DNA of 64,000 nucleotides from Polyporus tsugae. Lineage: Eukaryota > Basidiomycota > Agaricomycetes > Polyporales > Polyporaceae. The notes beneath the pieces are model-generated. The model was not told the origin of the DNA, did not search any database, and was given only the letters and a program-made list of their open reading frames with translations. The stretch spans positions 310,001 through 374,000 of the forward strand of contig JAHRBS010000015.1 in the NCBI GenBank assembly GCA_024305745.1, written 5' to 3'. Position numbers and translations under genes: made by a program. Positions 23,063-35,289 of this stretch are shown here, piece after piece; position 1 is the first letter of the stretch, and each line of letters opens with the position of its first letter.

Positions 23063-23895
23063 TGTGTGTGTGCCTGGACCTCGTGCCACGGTTGATGGCT
23101 CGAACCCTGTACGCAAGGACACCGTAAGTAGGATAAGTACCGTATGAAGTGGTTGATAGATCGGCAGAATGCGGTGCAGAGGCAGTGCGAGGGCAGGCGA
23201 CAAGCTCCTCGGACAACGCTTCCTTCATCGAAGGTGGCTTACACCGCGAAGTGTTTCATCGTTCAAAAGCCTTCAACATGCCCTAAGTGCGTATCATGGG
23301 CGTAGAGAGTGCGGTAGACTGCGAGAGTAACACCTGAGGTCAGTGTATGCATACTGGGAGGTCCGGTCCGCTCGTCATCAGCACTCAGCCTCGGCATCAA
23401 TTACGTCTTGGTGGCACAAGCCACAAGAATGAATATTCGAGAGCCAAGAAAGGCCAAGAAGAGGATAGTACAGGTACTTACTTGGTTAGATCATCGTGGT
23501 CAACTCATATAACCTCGGACCGCAATCCGTGCCGACGGATAGAGCATGTGCTACGTTCGGACGCCATCAAAATCCCACCTTCAAAAACTTGAACTTGAGC
23601 AACGAAATCGATCCAGGCTGAAACAGGCTGAAACACGCTAAGCGGTCCATGCACACCATCCCCCATGGCCAGTGCCCCGTACGTAGTCAGTACTAGTCAG
23701 TATATCCTGGGCCCGTTAACCCTCGTCTATCTTTCTCGAGCACGCAAGTGGTCGCCCAAGCCATCCTGAGATTCCTGTGTCTGACCCTGCCCCGTTCACT
23801 CCCCGGGATTTGTTGTGCGTACATACTGTACCTGTCTATGAACGCGAAACTACTTAGGTGTGATTCTGCATACCGTCCGACTCCTGATCGATTCA

Positions 23896-24855
23896 AACGG
23901 GATCGGAGAGAGACACGCTTCGGCCACGCGAGAATCGAAGTCGAATCTGAGTAGTTCTATGTAGCAAGCGTCTCCTCACCCACCTTCACGCACTCCCTAG
24001 GCTCTCTACGCGGACGAGATCTCACTATTTCTTCGCGTGATAGGGAAGGATTAAGGATTGATGCTATTTGTCTGGCCACGCCAGGGAAGCGTTTTGGGAA
24101 GCGCAGAAACATGGCTTTCCTAAAAAAAACGGAAGGAACCCAAGTCGCCTTCAATTGTTGTATGGTTGTGGTTGAGCAGGCAGCATTAAAGAGTCGGCTA
24201 GACGAAGGCTGGAGGGACTCGTCCGCGTTATGTAACTAGCTCAGCCGAACACCGCAAAACATGATATGTAAACACACTCACCTAGTGGGAAGGCCTTCGC
24301 CGGGCGACTGCTGGTTGCAAGTCACTGTCATCCTTCGAATCTGAGTTCTTTACAATGGATCATTATTGATTATCAACGTCGAACCATTCAGAAGTGTCTA
24401 TCAAAACTAATGCACGGATTTTTAATCAGACGATGATCCGCGAGCATCACATGAACCACCTGAAAATAACACTGCGAGAAGGCGAGGAATGCCCCAACCT
24501 GCCGTACCTGCCGTAACGCTTCCTACTGTCTCAGGCAGTCACTTGCATCCCGTGTAAGAATATCCGTCTTGCAACCGCCAAACCGCCTCCCGCCAAGCTC
24601 TGCAGCAGTTCACGGGATGCAGGAAGGCAAGGTTTGCACCACCGTACCATCAATCCCACCATACTACGATCCCCCCCTCACAGACTTCCGACCGTCACAA
24701 GCGCATGGCAAAGTCGACGGCCTACTGACGAGCTCACACGGTCGTCTTCCTGCGCTCGTACAAACATGATCCACGACCACCAGCGATGGACCGCATACCA
24801 CCTCCGCAGACCCGCAATCTTAAGCTTGGCTTTGGAGTTGGCTCTCTCAGTCGGC
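23896..24855. other. intergenic between E and F
   Basis: Unique sequence. In unit 1 the corresponding interval holds esterase C; nothing like C is visible here, so C was either lost from this unit or inserted into the other. An upstream in-frame ATG at 24766 could extend F with a hydrophobic stretch (AILSLALELALSVG). Confidence 0.5.
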
Positions 24856-26073
24856 ATGTTCTCAAAGCTCGGCGGCCTCAGTGGGGCGTCGGCGTGCGCG
24901 GAGTTTGCCACAGCCTACCCGACCAAGTGGGCAGGCGACCTCGGTTGCGCAAAGTTCTGGTTCACCTTGTAAGACATCCCATTCCTGCATACACCATATG
25001 CAAGCACTCACCAGCACGCACGCAGCGGCGACTCGTACACCGCCCGCGGGTTCAACGTGTCGGGCACCGTCCCCGCCTATCCAGGCGTCACCGGCGTCGG
25101 CCCGAACTGGATCGACTTCGACACGACGGTGTACAACAACAGGACGCTCATCCTGACGTACGACTACACGCTCAGCGGCGGGACGATCAACACGACGCTT
25201 GTCGCGCCAACCCTCAAGACGCGCTCGTTCATCGAGCAGGTGGACGAGTTCGAGAACGGGGTCGCGGACAGGCCCGCGACGGCGCCGTGGACGAGCGGCG
25301 ACGCACTGTTCTCGGTGTGGTTCGGGATCAACAACATCAACAACAGATACGACGAGGGCGGGGACCGGGACGCGTGAGTGCATGGCGCAGGTGCGGAAGA
25401 GAGCCGGGGTGGACGCTGACTCGGACTTTGCGGGACAGGTTCTCGGCTGTCCTCATCGGCCAGTACTTCGCCCAGGTTCAGAGACTTGTACGTCGTCCTC
25501 TCGAGTCGTCTCCGCGTGATGGAAGCTGATGCTGACATGGTGTCTTTGTCGTGCAGTCGAAGATCCTGCTGGCCTGATTGGCCTGATTTGGTAGCAACTC
25601 CAGCGCGAGGAACTTCCTCTTCATTAACATCCCGCCCATCTACCAGATCCCGCATGTTAGCACACCGTCATCAAGAGCCACTTCCACAAAGCTGCTCACC
25701 GTTCTGCTTATTCCCGTAGATGCTCGCGAAGAACGCTACCGAGCAGGCCCTCCAGAAGACCGTCGTTGCCGGATACAACTCGAAGCTCGGGGCTGTCATC
25801 TTTCTCCTCGAGGTGAGGACCCACATCTGGGACTGGAACGCCAGGTTCTCCGTCGTCCTGGACTACCTGACGAAGTATGGGTTCGTCGACGCCACCTCGT
25901 TTGGCAAGACGGGCGACTTCTGGGCGAACAACTTCCACCCGTCGAGTGGACGTCCATGTCTCCCGGTTTTTTCTGCGTTTCCTTGTTAGCTGATTATGTT
26001 TCCTTGCCTCGATGCAGGCCATGCGCACAACATTTGGGCACAGGACGTCGCTGCGGTGATGAACAAACTTTGA
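24856..26073 (+). pseudogene. GDSL/CE16 esterase, copy F, probably broken at the lost 2-nt exon
   Basis: Exons by homology: 24856-24968, 25026-25373, 25439-25487, 25595-25655 and 25728 to about 25946, with a last exon ending at the stop 26071-26073. Block I FGDSYTARGF is intact, but about nine residues of the PGNPLGNP segment are deleted, block III is GINNINNRY, and the exon 6/7 intron is absent, with the preceding residues replaced (AVIFLLE). The 2-nt exon is destroyed (TCGAAG after TGCAG), so exon 3 (phase 0) and exon 5 (phase 2) cannot be joined in frame with ordinary sites. A weak downstream donor could add about 20 nt and restore the frame. The signal peptide is poor (MFSKLGGLSGASACAEF). 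Most likely a recent pseudogene, but an altered gene is possible. Confidence 0.65.
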
Positions 26074-26440
26074 GCAAACGTTCTGTCCCGAGATCTTATA
26101 GACGTGGTGTTATAGGTTGCTTAAGATATTCGCAGTCAGTATACGTATACGTTGGACATCTTGGCTAGCGCCGATCGCCTTCGAAAGGGAAAGTGATGAC
26201 ACTGTCGGTGGTTCCCTACGCCCGACAGCATACTTCGTAAACGATCGTGGCAAATATTTTCTAGGACTGTTCCGGGACAAGGCACCGCCATACTTAGCTC
26301 GTCGAGACGAGCTGCGTGATAACTGCGCAACTTTGAAACGAAACACTCAGCAAGCAGAGCGAGCTCTTACAAACGACCGTCCGCATGTCGGATGTGTTAG
26401 GGGGTGAGTGGGGGTTCGAGCACGCCATATTACAGCGCTA

Positions 26441-28279
26441 TTATACGATCGTCGTCTCGCCCAACCCACACACCGTGAACGCATCCGGAGCCAGACCCGC
26501 CTTCGCACCGCACTCCCTCAGCAGCCTCGGAGGCTCCATCACCGGCTCGCTCGTCAGCGTCCACGTCCTGCGCACATGCACATCCCAGTCGTCAGCCAAA
26601 CCGCCGCCCATGCACACACGCAAACGACCCAAACGAAGCAAAGGAAAGGACAGACACGCACCCCCAATGCATCCCGAGCGCCCTCCGCGCCTTGAGATCC
26701 TTGAACATCTCCACCGCGTCCGCGGGCGACGCGTGCAGCCCAGACCACATGTCGCGCGGTCCGTACGCCCCAATGGGCAGCAGCGCGAGGTCGAACCCGC
26801 CAAAACGTTCCCCGACCTCGGCGAACGCGGGGCAGCGCTCGACCGCGTCCTCGTCCTCGCCCGGCAGGACGGTGCGGTAGCCCGTGTCGCCCGCGAAGTA
26901 CACCTGCTTCGGCGCACGCGGGGAGCCGGGGTGAGAAGCGATCTCCTCCTTGATGGCCCAGGACGACCAGAGCGTCTGCCAGCGGTCGAACGTGCCCCGG
27001 TTCGCGGTGTGCTGGGAGGGCGTGCAGGTGAGCACAAAGGACGCTTTCAGGTTGCCGCTGGGGCGCCCCTCTGACTTCGAGTCCTCTCGTGGCGAGGGCG
27101 GGAGGGAGACGGAGACGGCGGACTCTTCCCACCAGTCGAGGAGGTGGACGTGCGAAGCGGGAATTCCGAAGGCGGCGAAGTGCGGCATGTTCCCGAGGGG
27201 CGCGAAGAAGCGTGGTTGGTGGCGGTCCCAGATGGTCTTGAGCGTCACGACGTCCATGCTGCGCTCGAGTCAGTTATCGTCGGTTCCTACAAGACGGTGC
27301 GCGGAGGGTCTTACTGGTCGTAGTGGTTGTGCTATTTCGGGGTGCCGAGTCAGCGCGCGTTGGGTGCCTGTGTGCAGTCGGGAAATCGACTTACGGAAAT
27401 CACGATGGCATCGACTTCTGGAAGATCTTCCGCCACACATGGGGTTGCTGTGCATATACGAGTCAATTCTTCTCATCGACCTCGCACCCATGCTTGGACT
27501 CACGGAGTAGCCTCCCGGGTCCAAGCCAGCTTATGGGAGAACACCGGTGGGACAACACAGGATCGAACAATATCCTTGGGCCTCGCGCGGCGCCTTCAGG
27601 TGTCGGCATCTCGACCAAGAAGCACGCATGCCTACGCGTTCCTCGGAGCTTAGCACACCGGAGTCTAACTGGACGTGTGGAGGGGAACATACCCCAACCA
27701 GGTCGCCTTCACGCTATCTGGCGCGCTCCCGGCGGCCCAATCCGGCACCTGCGATGGTATCTGCGCCGACAGGTCGTATGGTATCGAGGGCAAAGAGAGC
27801 GGCGATGTTACAAAGAACTGAACAGGACGGAGAACAGCTCAGTTTCCTCTGCGGACACAACATGCGCGAAAGCAAATGTGCACTCACCCTCAGCCAACGC
27901 GATGCAGGCAACGGTCTGCCGTTCAGCGTTCAGCGTTCAGCGACGATCGCGAAGCACGGGGTAGGGGGAGGACGCACCTGAATGACGGCCACGGGTTCTG
28001 GAAGCGCGTCGCGCTGTCATTCGCGTGGTGCGCGGGCTGCGCGCCGCCCTCCTTCCACTCGGCCTCCTTCCTCTTCTCCACGACCACTTCCGCACTCCGG
28101 GTCTGCGTACCGACTGTACCATCTCCAACCATATGCGGGTATTCAGCGGTTTTCGTCATCGCGGCGAACAAGTTGATATTAAGCGGCGTGGTAGAGGCCC
28201 CGTGTACTGAGCGAACAAGAAAGCTATAGCGAGTGTTGCGCAGGGCGAGTCTGCTGAGAAGGAGCGGAGAAGGAATCAT
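26441..28279 (-). CDS. NAPE-PLD-like metallo-beta-lactamase-fold hydrolase
   Basis: Resembles N-acylphosphatidylethanolamine phospholipase D, a zinc hydrolase that releases N-acylethanolamines from membrane lipid; the true substrate is not known here. Eight exons in phase (27978-28279, 27888-27915, 27693-27817, 27504-27631, 27395-27447, 27315-27331, 26662-27258, 26441-26567) give 458 aa. The metal motif HNHYDH is split: exon 6 is only 17 nt and encodes HNHYD plus two bases. Other family blocks are NPWPSF, VKATWLGHACFLVE, PRILFDPV...RCSP..WLGP, FAGDTGY and ALGMHWGTW with the last histidine ligand. The N-terminus (MIPSPLLLSRLALRNTR) looks like a mitochondrial presequence or membrane anchor. A truncated duplicate lies at 20.88-21.15 kb. 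Confidence 0.9.
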
Positions 28280-29180
28280 CTGGGCGGAACAGGGAGGTTG
28301 TCCTTATGAGCACCGAGGGACTGAGCGGTTCTCGGATGTCGTGGGACGTTTCCAATAGAGATGGGTTTAGACAGGGGCAGCGCATCCCACAGCTCCGGGC
28401 ATAAACATGCAGGCATGGTATGTGGTGGGTCTCCGCCAACGCCGCGGGTCCACGCGTCGCATTCGCGAATTGATGTCGGGTGCGGCAGCAATGCCGCCGG
28501 AGCTGACTGTAAGCGTGTCAGTATGGATGACGAAGATGCCAAGGCCCCGGCATATGCGTACCTTGGTCCTTGATACACGGGAACACCGAGTACTGGTGTC
28601 TGGAGGCGTTGAATACTCAGTGCTCAGTGTTAATAAGTCGTTCTGTTTGGGCTACGTTAGGAACGCTATTCGCTTTCGTCAAGTGACCCCCTCATCTCCG
28701 AGACTACTTACTACAGTGCGGTTTCCTGTGGACGAAGGTGGGCGAGCGTCGAGACGGCTGCGGTAGTGAGCATATCAGGGGAGATGATGATGCTGGCGGA
28801 ATGTCAATATGCTGGTGTTCTGTCTGGTGAGAGTCAAGCTGTATGCGAGCGCTTCTTTGTTACCGCATCTCCTTCTCAGGGGCCTTTATGAAGCGCCGGT
28901 AGCGATTCACGGAAATGTCTTGTCGTCCCTTCACCGTCACGGCTGCCATCGTCAGCACCGACCTTAACGTCGTGTCCACCACTCTCTGTAACCTGGTGGA
29001 GCATCTGCTTTCCATGAGGGACATCTCTGGCATCGACGAAACGCGACTTGACCGCGCTTGACCGATATTACTTGGGTTGCGACTACTCCAACGCGTGCTT
29101 ACGCCACAATTATTGCTGTTCACATCCGCCTCATCCTCCTCATTTTCCAGTGCTCGCGCAACCCCTCTACATACATAACC
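28280..29180. other. intergenic upstream of zinc-finger gene
   Basis: Holds a 48-codon plus-strand ORF at 28915-29061 (MSCRPFTVTAAIVSTDL...) that could be a small exon or chance; no family recognised. The shared interval carries promoters of the NAPE-PLD-like gene (leftward) and the zinc-finger gene (rightward). Confidence 0.4.
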
Positions 29181-31203
29181 ATGCCGAACCAGGAAATATC
29201 TACGACGCCAAGGCTATGGAGCTGCAACTGGAACTGGTGCCCAGAGACTTTCCGCGACAGCAGGGACCTCAGGACACATCTGCAGGAGACTCACTACAAC
29301 AACATCCTCCAGGTCAAGAAGCGCGATTGGGACATGTACCTGCGTTCAACAGAGGGTAGGAGTGGGGCTACAGGTGCGTGTCGCGCTATATGCGCGAGTA
29401 CGATACCCTAACCACCTTCTCATCCACCCAGACAGCCTCCTGGCTGGTATTCCAGACCCCGCACAGTTCACGCAATCCTCGTCGCAGGTTCGTATGGACG
29501 TAGACGAACCACCGCGCCGAAGCGCCTCTGGGTCTCTGCCACCACGACGGAGCATCTCTGGGTCCGTTCGCCATCGTTCTCCGCTTCCAATGACCCCTCC
29601 ACCCGTCCCGCCATTCCCGCGCAACGATCGCCGCACATCCGCAGAAATACGCGCGGAACACCAGCATCCCCGCGCCACCTACAATGCGTACCCCTCCCCC
29701 GGGCAGGAGCGGCTGACCAACTCCCCGTCCTCCTCTCAGCTCTCCGACGCGAAGCGGCGTCGCATGAGTTTCGCGTCCTATAGGGCGCAGTCCTCGCCCA
29801 TGTCCACGCCCTCCGTTGCATCTGTCCCCCCGTCCCCCAGCCTCACGAACATGGTCGCGGATGCGATCAACCGAGCGGGGCAGCTCAACGAAGCGTCACC
29901 CGCCCGCCCGCACGGCCAGAGCCAGAGCCGCAAACCGGACTCGGCCATCGCTGCGATACTTCCACTTCCGAGGAGGACGAGCTTCGGGGCATCACCGACC
30001 GCGGACAGGCCGCGCTCCTACCCTTCCCAGCCGACACCAACGTCTTCCTTCCATTCTCAGTCGCGAGCATCCCAGACGAAGAGGTCGTCCGCCAACAGCC
30101 TGGACGCGATGTCGGTCGGGTCCGCGCAAGCTGTCGAAGATGCGCTCACACAGAACGTCTTTTCATCCGCCTCGTCTCACGCGCCCAACGACTCCAGCCA
30201 AAGTTCCGGCGCAGGTTCCTCCATATCCTCGCCCCGCAAACACCACCAGTCCCAGCCCTCCTCCCAACCTTCGACCCACTCGTACAGCGGCTCGCACGCC
30301 GTCGGGTCCTACCCTCAGACACAACCGCCCCTGCTGCCGGACACTCAAACAAAAGCGGAACCGCTTCCGGATGTAAAACCAAACATCCCAGACGACGCAG
30401 ACCCCACGCAGGAGCTCGCGTACCCTCACTCCTCCCTGTCGTCCTCCCCTGCCGAGGCCCCCGCCCCACCCGAGCCCTCACCCCCTCTCCCGCGGCGGCT
30501 CACGCGCTCGAAGACCCCTGCCCAGCCTCCCCCCGTGGCCTCGACCCGCACCCTGCGGAGCCGGAGCCAGTCCAAGACGTCCGCACCGCCGCCTCCCCCT
30601 GCGGCGTCGCACAGCAAGACCCTGCCGCTCCCGCGCAGCGCGCGCAGCCGCGCGGCATCGCAGACGGACGCAGGCGCGGCTGCCACACCCCTAGCTACCA
30701 CCGCAGTCGCAGCCCCCAAGGGACAGCGGGCGACGTCGAAACCGCCGTCGACCGGGAAACGCGCCGGCTCAGCAGGTCCTACCGCGGGTGCGGGTGGACG
30801 CAAAGGCACAAGAGCGAACGCAGGCGGGCTCGCGGCGGTCGACGAGCAGCCGGACGAGGCCTCCCAGCCCGCGGCGACGCAGACGCAGACGCAGGCGCGG
30901 AGACCGCCGACGTTCCGCTCGGGCACGCTGCAGCTCCCGCGGCTGAGGCACCTCCAGGCGTCGCAAGCCCAGTCCCAGTCCCAGGCTCATACTCCGGTAG
31001 CGGCCGCAACTGCTGGGAGGTTCAGGGAGGAGGAGGGGCTGGACGTGAAGGTGAAGCGCGAGCTGCTGGACGCCGAGCCTCTCCCGAGCGAAAGTCAGAG
31101 CCAGGACGGAGGGGTGTGGACGGGTTTCGAGCTGAACCCGATGGAGCTGTTGACGCAGAAGCCGTTCCCGAGCCAGAGCCAGGGGTGGGGCTCGAGCCAG
31201 TGA
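29181..31203 (+). CDS. C2H2 zinc-finger protein with long disordered tail
   Basis: Two exons, 29181-29355 and 29432-31203, give 648 aa. A single N-terminal C2H2 finger is at about residues 14-37, with C-x4-C (CNWNWC) and H-x4-H (HLQETH) after a 12-residue spacer. The rest is low complexity: serine/proline-rich with many arginines, then proline runs, and Gln/Ser-rich repeats (SQSQSQ, TQTQTQ) towards the end. It is probably a nuclear protein, perhaps a DNA- or protein-binding regulator; one finger alone gives weak evidence for sequence-specific binding. The motif LTRSKTPAQPPP and other basic S/T-P sites could be phosphorylation targets. Function unknown. Confidence 0.82.
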
Positions 31204-31758
31204 CCGTGTAAGGGCTTCCGTGGTTGTAGGGGGAAGTCTCGCAGTTCTATGCTGACCGAAAGTGCTTGCTGTTGTAGCTTGTCGGTCGGATTGATCTTGA
31301 GAGTGACGCATCTTGGTACTGATGTAGTATAGTCGTACATATATTTCAATCTAATTTCTTGGAGGAAAGCTTTGGGATCGACAGGGACGAACTTGCAATG
31401 TGCGGAAGACAGCGGAAAGACAGCGAGGACTAACGACAGACAGTACATGCAGAACAGCTAGCGAGGAGGCTACGAAAACACCACGGCAGATGCACGGATA
31501 GGGACATATGTACAGGTAGGACTGCTCACAACACGATACGAAGAGGACACACACAATAGCGAGAGACACGATTGTACAAATGGTAGAACAGGTTATCGCA
31601 GGCCGCAATAGGACACCAGGACAGGACACAACAACACCGAATGAACCGTAGCTTCGGACCGGACGCAGTATATGCGTCTGTAAACAACATCGACAACAAA
31701 CAACAGACAAGAACCCATTGTACAGCGTTCCGACTCGAAGAGTCACGATTCTCCAGAC
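31204..31758. other. convergent intergenic region
   Basis: 3' ends of the zinc-finger gene (+) and the acidic-tract protein (-) face each other. AT-rich patches at 31325-31360 suit polyadenylation. No gene seen. Confidence 0.55.
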
Positions 31759-34162
31759 TCACCACGGACCCGCGCTTACGTTCCCCCACGTCCGCCCGCT
31801 CTCCGTGCTCGCCGCGACAGAGCGCACGTCGAACTCGTCCTCCAGCGCCTCGTCCACCTCGTCCGCCCACGTCTTCGCTTTGGCCTTCGCCTTCGCGCTC
31901 CCCCCGGCAGCCCGCGCGGCCTTGACCGCGTCCGTGCTGCCCCACGGCTGCTCAGCACCCCAGCCCGCAGCTTCGCTCGCAGCGACCGAGCGCGCGTCGC
32001 CACCGCTGACGCTGCGCCCGCTGTTGCTCCACGCGGCGTTGTTCCTCCCGACGGAGGACGCGGAGACGGACGGCGCCTTGCCCCACGCGCCCCACTCTCT
32101 CGTGGGTGCGGGGTGCGGACTGTTGCGTGCGGGGGGCCCGGATCGAGAGTTGGAGGTGGAGGCGGGGGCGGAGGTGGGCCCGGCGGCGACCGACGGCCAG
32201 TCGTTATCGTCCTGCGTGCGCGCGCCGACGGACCAGTTGTCGTGGTTGCGCTGCATCGAGGACGCCGATATCGACGGCGCGCCCCACGCGCCCCACGCCT
32301 TGGTGGGCTTCGGCGCGTTTAGCCCTGGAGTGGCGTTGACGTTGGCGGAAGAGGTAGCCGCAGGGTTGGGTGTGGGAGGCTTGGACGACGGCGCGGCCCA
32401 ATCGTTTCCCTTTGATCTGTGGACGGGGCCCCACGGGCTGTCGGAGATGGACCCCCAGCCGCCGCTCGAGGCGGAGCGCACTTCGTCGTCTGGCTGACGG
32501 GAGGGCGTTGGAGTGACGCGACCGTCGCCGTCGCCATCGCCATCGTCGCCGGTGATGGGCGAAACGGGTGACGGGGACTTCGGTGTGATGGCGGGAGCGG
32601 CCCCTTGCTGGAGATGTGGCGGGAGCTGCCGCGCCGCGCCAGGGCGGTGTGGCGGCGGCGCACGCACAGCTGGACTCGCGGCGCGGCTCGTGGTGCCAGC
32701 GGAAGAGGTAGTGACAGACGAAGCCTTCTTCGCGTTCTTCTTCTCCCGCTTCGCGAAGGCCTCTTCGCGCTCCTTCCGGCGCTGCTCCTGCCGCTCCCGG
32801 TTGAGCTTCTCGCGGAGCTGCGCGGCGTAGGTCTTGCAAATACCCTTCTTGCAAACCTTGTTGTGCACCTTGCAGAGCTCGGGGTGCTTCGCAGCGGCCT
32901 TCTTGATACCCTCGTCATCGTCATCGTCATCGTCATCGTCGCCGTCGTCATCGTCGCTGGCGACGTAGTCGCCCCACAGCGACTGAACCGGCTCCTTCGG
33001 TTCAAGGATAGTATACTGTAACTGTTGCAGCGGGCCTACGATGGAGTCGCTCTCGGCAATGGTGTGAAACTCGTCGTCGAAGTTGCCCTGGCTGCCGAGC
33101 GCGAGGGCCTCGAGGGCGCTTTCAATCTTCTCGCTAACGATGCCAACCTGGGGACTCTCGTCGTCATCACCGGCTGGAGAAAGCGGCTGCGAACCGCCAA
33201 CGCTCGATCCGCTGGAAGTTGACATGGAAGAGCCCCCTCTTGTGAGCCCAGGAGGGAGGCTTGGGGAGAGCGGAGTGGTCGTTTCCGTGCTCCCTGGATA
33301 TATGCTATAAGAAACATTCAAGGGTGACGAGGAAATAGAACTCACAGGCGGGACGAGACCCCACGGACGATGTGATCATCACCGGTACAGGTCCGTTGCG
33401 GGTCCAAGCGTTGACTGCCTTTCCACTGTCTTGCTTCTTCTTCCACTCCTGCCACTCGGGTGTGCCGACGACGGGCGTAGGTTGAGGGGGCGGCAGTGGC
33501 GGGAAGTTCTGGCGAGGCAATGGCCGACAAAGGTCGTTTTGGATAACGTCACTGTGCTTTGGCACATCGCACCAGTACGTGTTAGGGTAGGGGACGACGA
33601 AGCTAGGTGCACGACGAGCGTTTAGCCCGGGTCAATACGACTTGCCGAGCTAACGCACAGCTTTGACTGCTTCCTCAGCCAGGTATCCTGCACGTCGACG
33701 CGTTTCCAACCTGTACGTGGATTTAAATAAGATAGCGAGGCACAGTGCCGGGCGGGGACTCACCATTCTTCTGTACGATGCGGTCTGAGCTGTACGTACA
33801 GTAGTACACCCTTGACACGGTGTTGTCGTGGCCCTTGGCGTCCTTCAGGAACTCGGACCACTTGTGTAGTCCAAGGAGGACTTTGAAGTCGGGAAGCGAC
33901 TCGTCCACCTCGACGATGATCGAACCTGGGGACTAAACGAGCGGTGAACACATACCCGGCTCGTCTGTCCACGCCTTGGACCTACTGTCGGTTTATAGTA
34001 GAACGCACGAATATATGTGGGTCCTATACAGGCCGCGATCCACTGCGCGAAGAGTTCCCGAGGCTTGTCGAGGTACATGTTGGGTCGGAAGGGGTACGGG
34101 TTGACGACAGTGAGGTACTTGGCTCCATCGTCGATCTCGGGGGTGACGGGACGTTTGGGCAT
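31759..34162 (-). CDS. uncharacterised protein with LCxVHxxxCxxGIC motif, paralog of the gene at 35.3 kb
   Basis: Five exons in phase (33986-34162, 33764-33932, 33659-33710, 33346-33602, 31759-33293) give 729 aa. N-terminal domain about residues 1-180: MPKRPVTPEID...YLTVVNPYP, WIAACIG, then IIVEVDESLPDFKVLLG and RVYYCTYSSDR. It is followed by a Pro/Ser linker and a polyaspartate tract. Next comes the cysteine/histidine motif LCKVHNKVCKKGICK running into a highly charged helix (LREKLNRERQEQRRKEREEA). The tail is disordered with recurring WGAWG/SVSASS/DNWSVG-like words. The Cys/His spacing (C-x2-H-x3-C-x3-C) could bind a metal. I know no named family. A GTAAGC close to the stop leaves open a further 3' exon. 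Confidence 0.82.
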
Positions 34163-35289
34163 GTTCTCGACGCGTTTTCACGCGTTGTGGGCGCCGCGAC
34201 ACGTCCCGAAACCGTCGAGGATGTGGGGGGAGGGAGCAAAGGCCCATCTTCGGTGGGGGAGGGTGTGATATACTTTTCTGGGGCAGTCACATCGCGATTA
34301 GTGATAATGATAGAAGTCCGATAGAAGCTCGTGCAAACCCCATCAATAACGGGTTAATCGGCTCAACTAGTGATTCCGGGCAACCTTAATTGCGGGATAA
34401 TCAGTACCGATTAAGTAATAAGTTGAGTAGAGGGATCTGAGAGGGACCTTGCCCCCAAGCCACCAACTACCAGCTCTCCAATGACTTGCCCTTATACCCC
34501 ACTCTATATGCTCACCGGAGGGTCGCCATCGTTCAAGAAATGCGAACCTCAGCCTGCACTACGCACTGTCTGTTGATCATGAGGCGAACGCCAAAACTTA
34601 ACGGCAGCGTCAAGTTAACTGCAGGACGACAGGACAGTTTCTCATCCGCGCCACTTCCGGTGCTTACGAGCCACCTATTCATGGAGTATCTGAGCGCATG
34701 GATAAAGGTGCGTCGTTTGTATGGCTTCAATCGCACGCTCGGAACATCGGCAAGACCGTGTCGACGCCATACCTGGCGATCGCCGGGAAGCAAACGAGTA
34801 CAGTACTTTGGCAGTCGCCTCAGTTGCTTGCTGCAGCATCAAATGCCGCAGCGTAGCTATGATGGGCAACGAGCGAGGTGGTGTATGCGCCTCTACTCAT
34901 GTGTTGTCGGTGGCGGATGCGATGGCCCACAAAAAGTGTTTATTGTGAAAGCTGGAGGTTACTTTTGTTCCGAGTGGCTGAGTCCCTGAAGGGACTTGTC
35001 ACCACGTCTGATGCTTAGCTATAGCCACAGCGAATCGAGGCTTCTATTGCTTTCTAGCTACTCCGCTCTTTGAATCTGACTCTTTTGCCGCAGACTTTGC
35101 TTTGACTTTGGCCCCGTGCCACCCGGCACCAGCAGTCACCACAGCACAATGCGGTAGACTGCATTATGTCCCCGCATGTATATATGAGGCTGCTCCAGCA
35201 CGATACCGAATACCCTCCTCCATCCTCTAGTGAACTATAGTTGTCGAGCAAATACTACACTGCGACCGCGACGAACCCAGCTACCCAAC
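34163..35289. other. divergent promoter region of the paralog pair
   Basis: About 1.1 kb between the two start codons. A 167-codon ORF at 34486-34989 on plus has no coding signature and is not supported. A TATA-like element for the right gene is at 35178-35186. Confidence 0.5.
35178..35186 (+). promoter_or_regulatory. TATA-like element of the right-hand paralog
   Basis: GTATATATG about 105 bp before the start codon at 35290, in an otherwise GC-rich area. Confidence 0.5.

Larger units (their letters stand above)
21195..23895. repeat. segmental duplication, unit 2 (contains esterase E)
   Basis: Counterpart of 13970-16745; see that entry for anchors. The first 40 bp after the NAPE-PLD fragment (21153-21195) match neither copy clearly and may be filler at the junction. 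Confidence 0.8.

Noticed and set aside
34486..34989. 167-codon ORF in the divergent promoter
   Set aside because: No family signature, mixed codon use, and it lies between two well-supported start codons.
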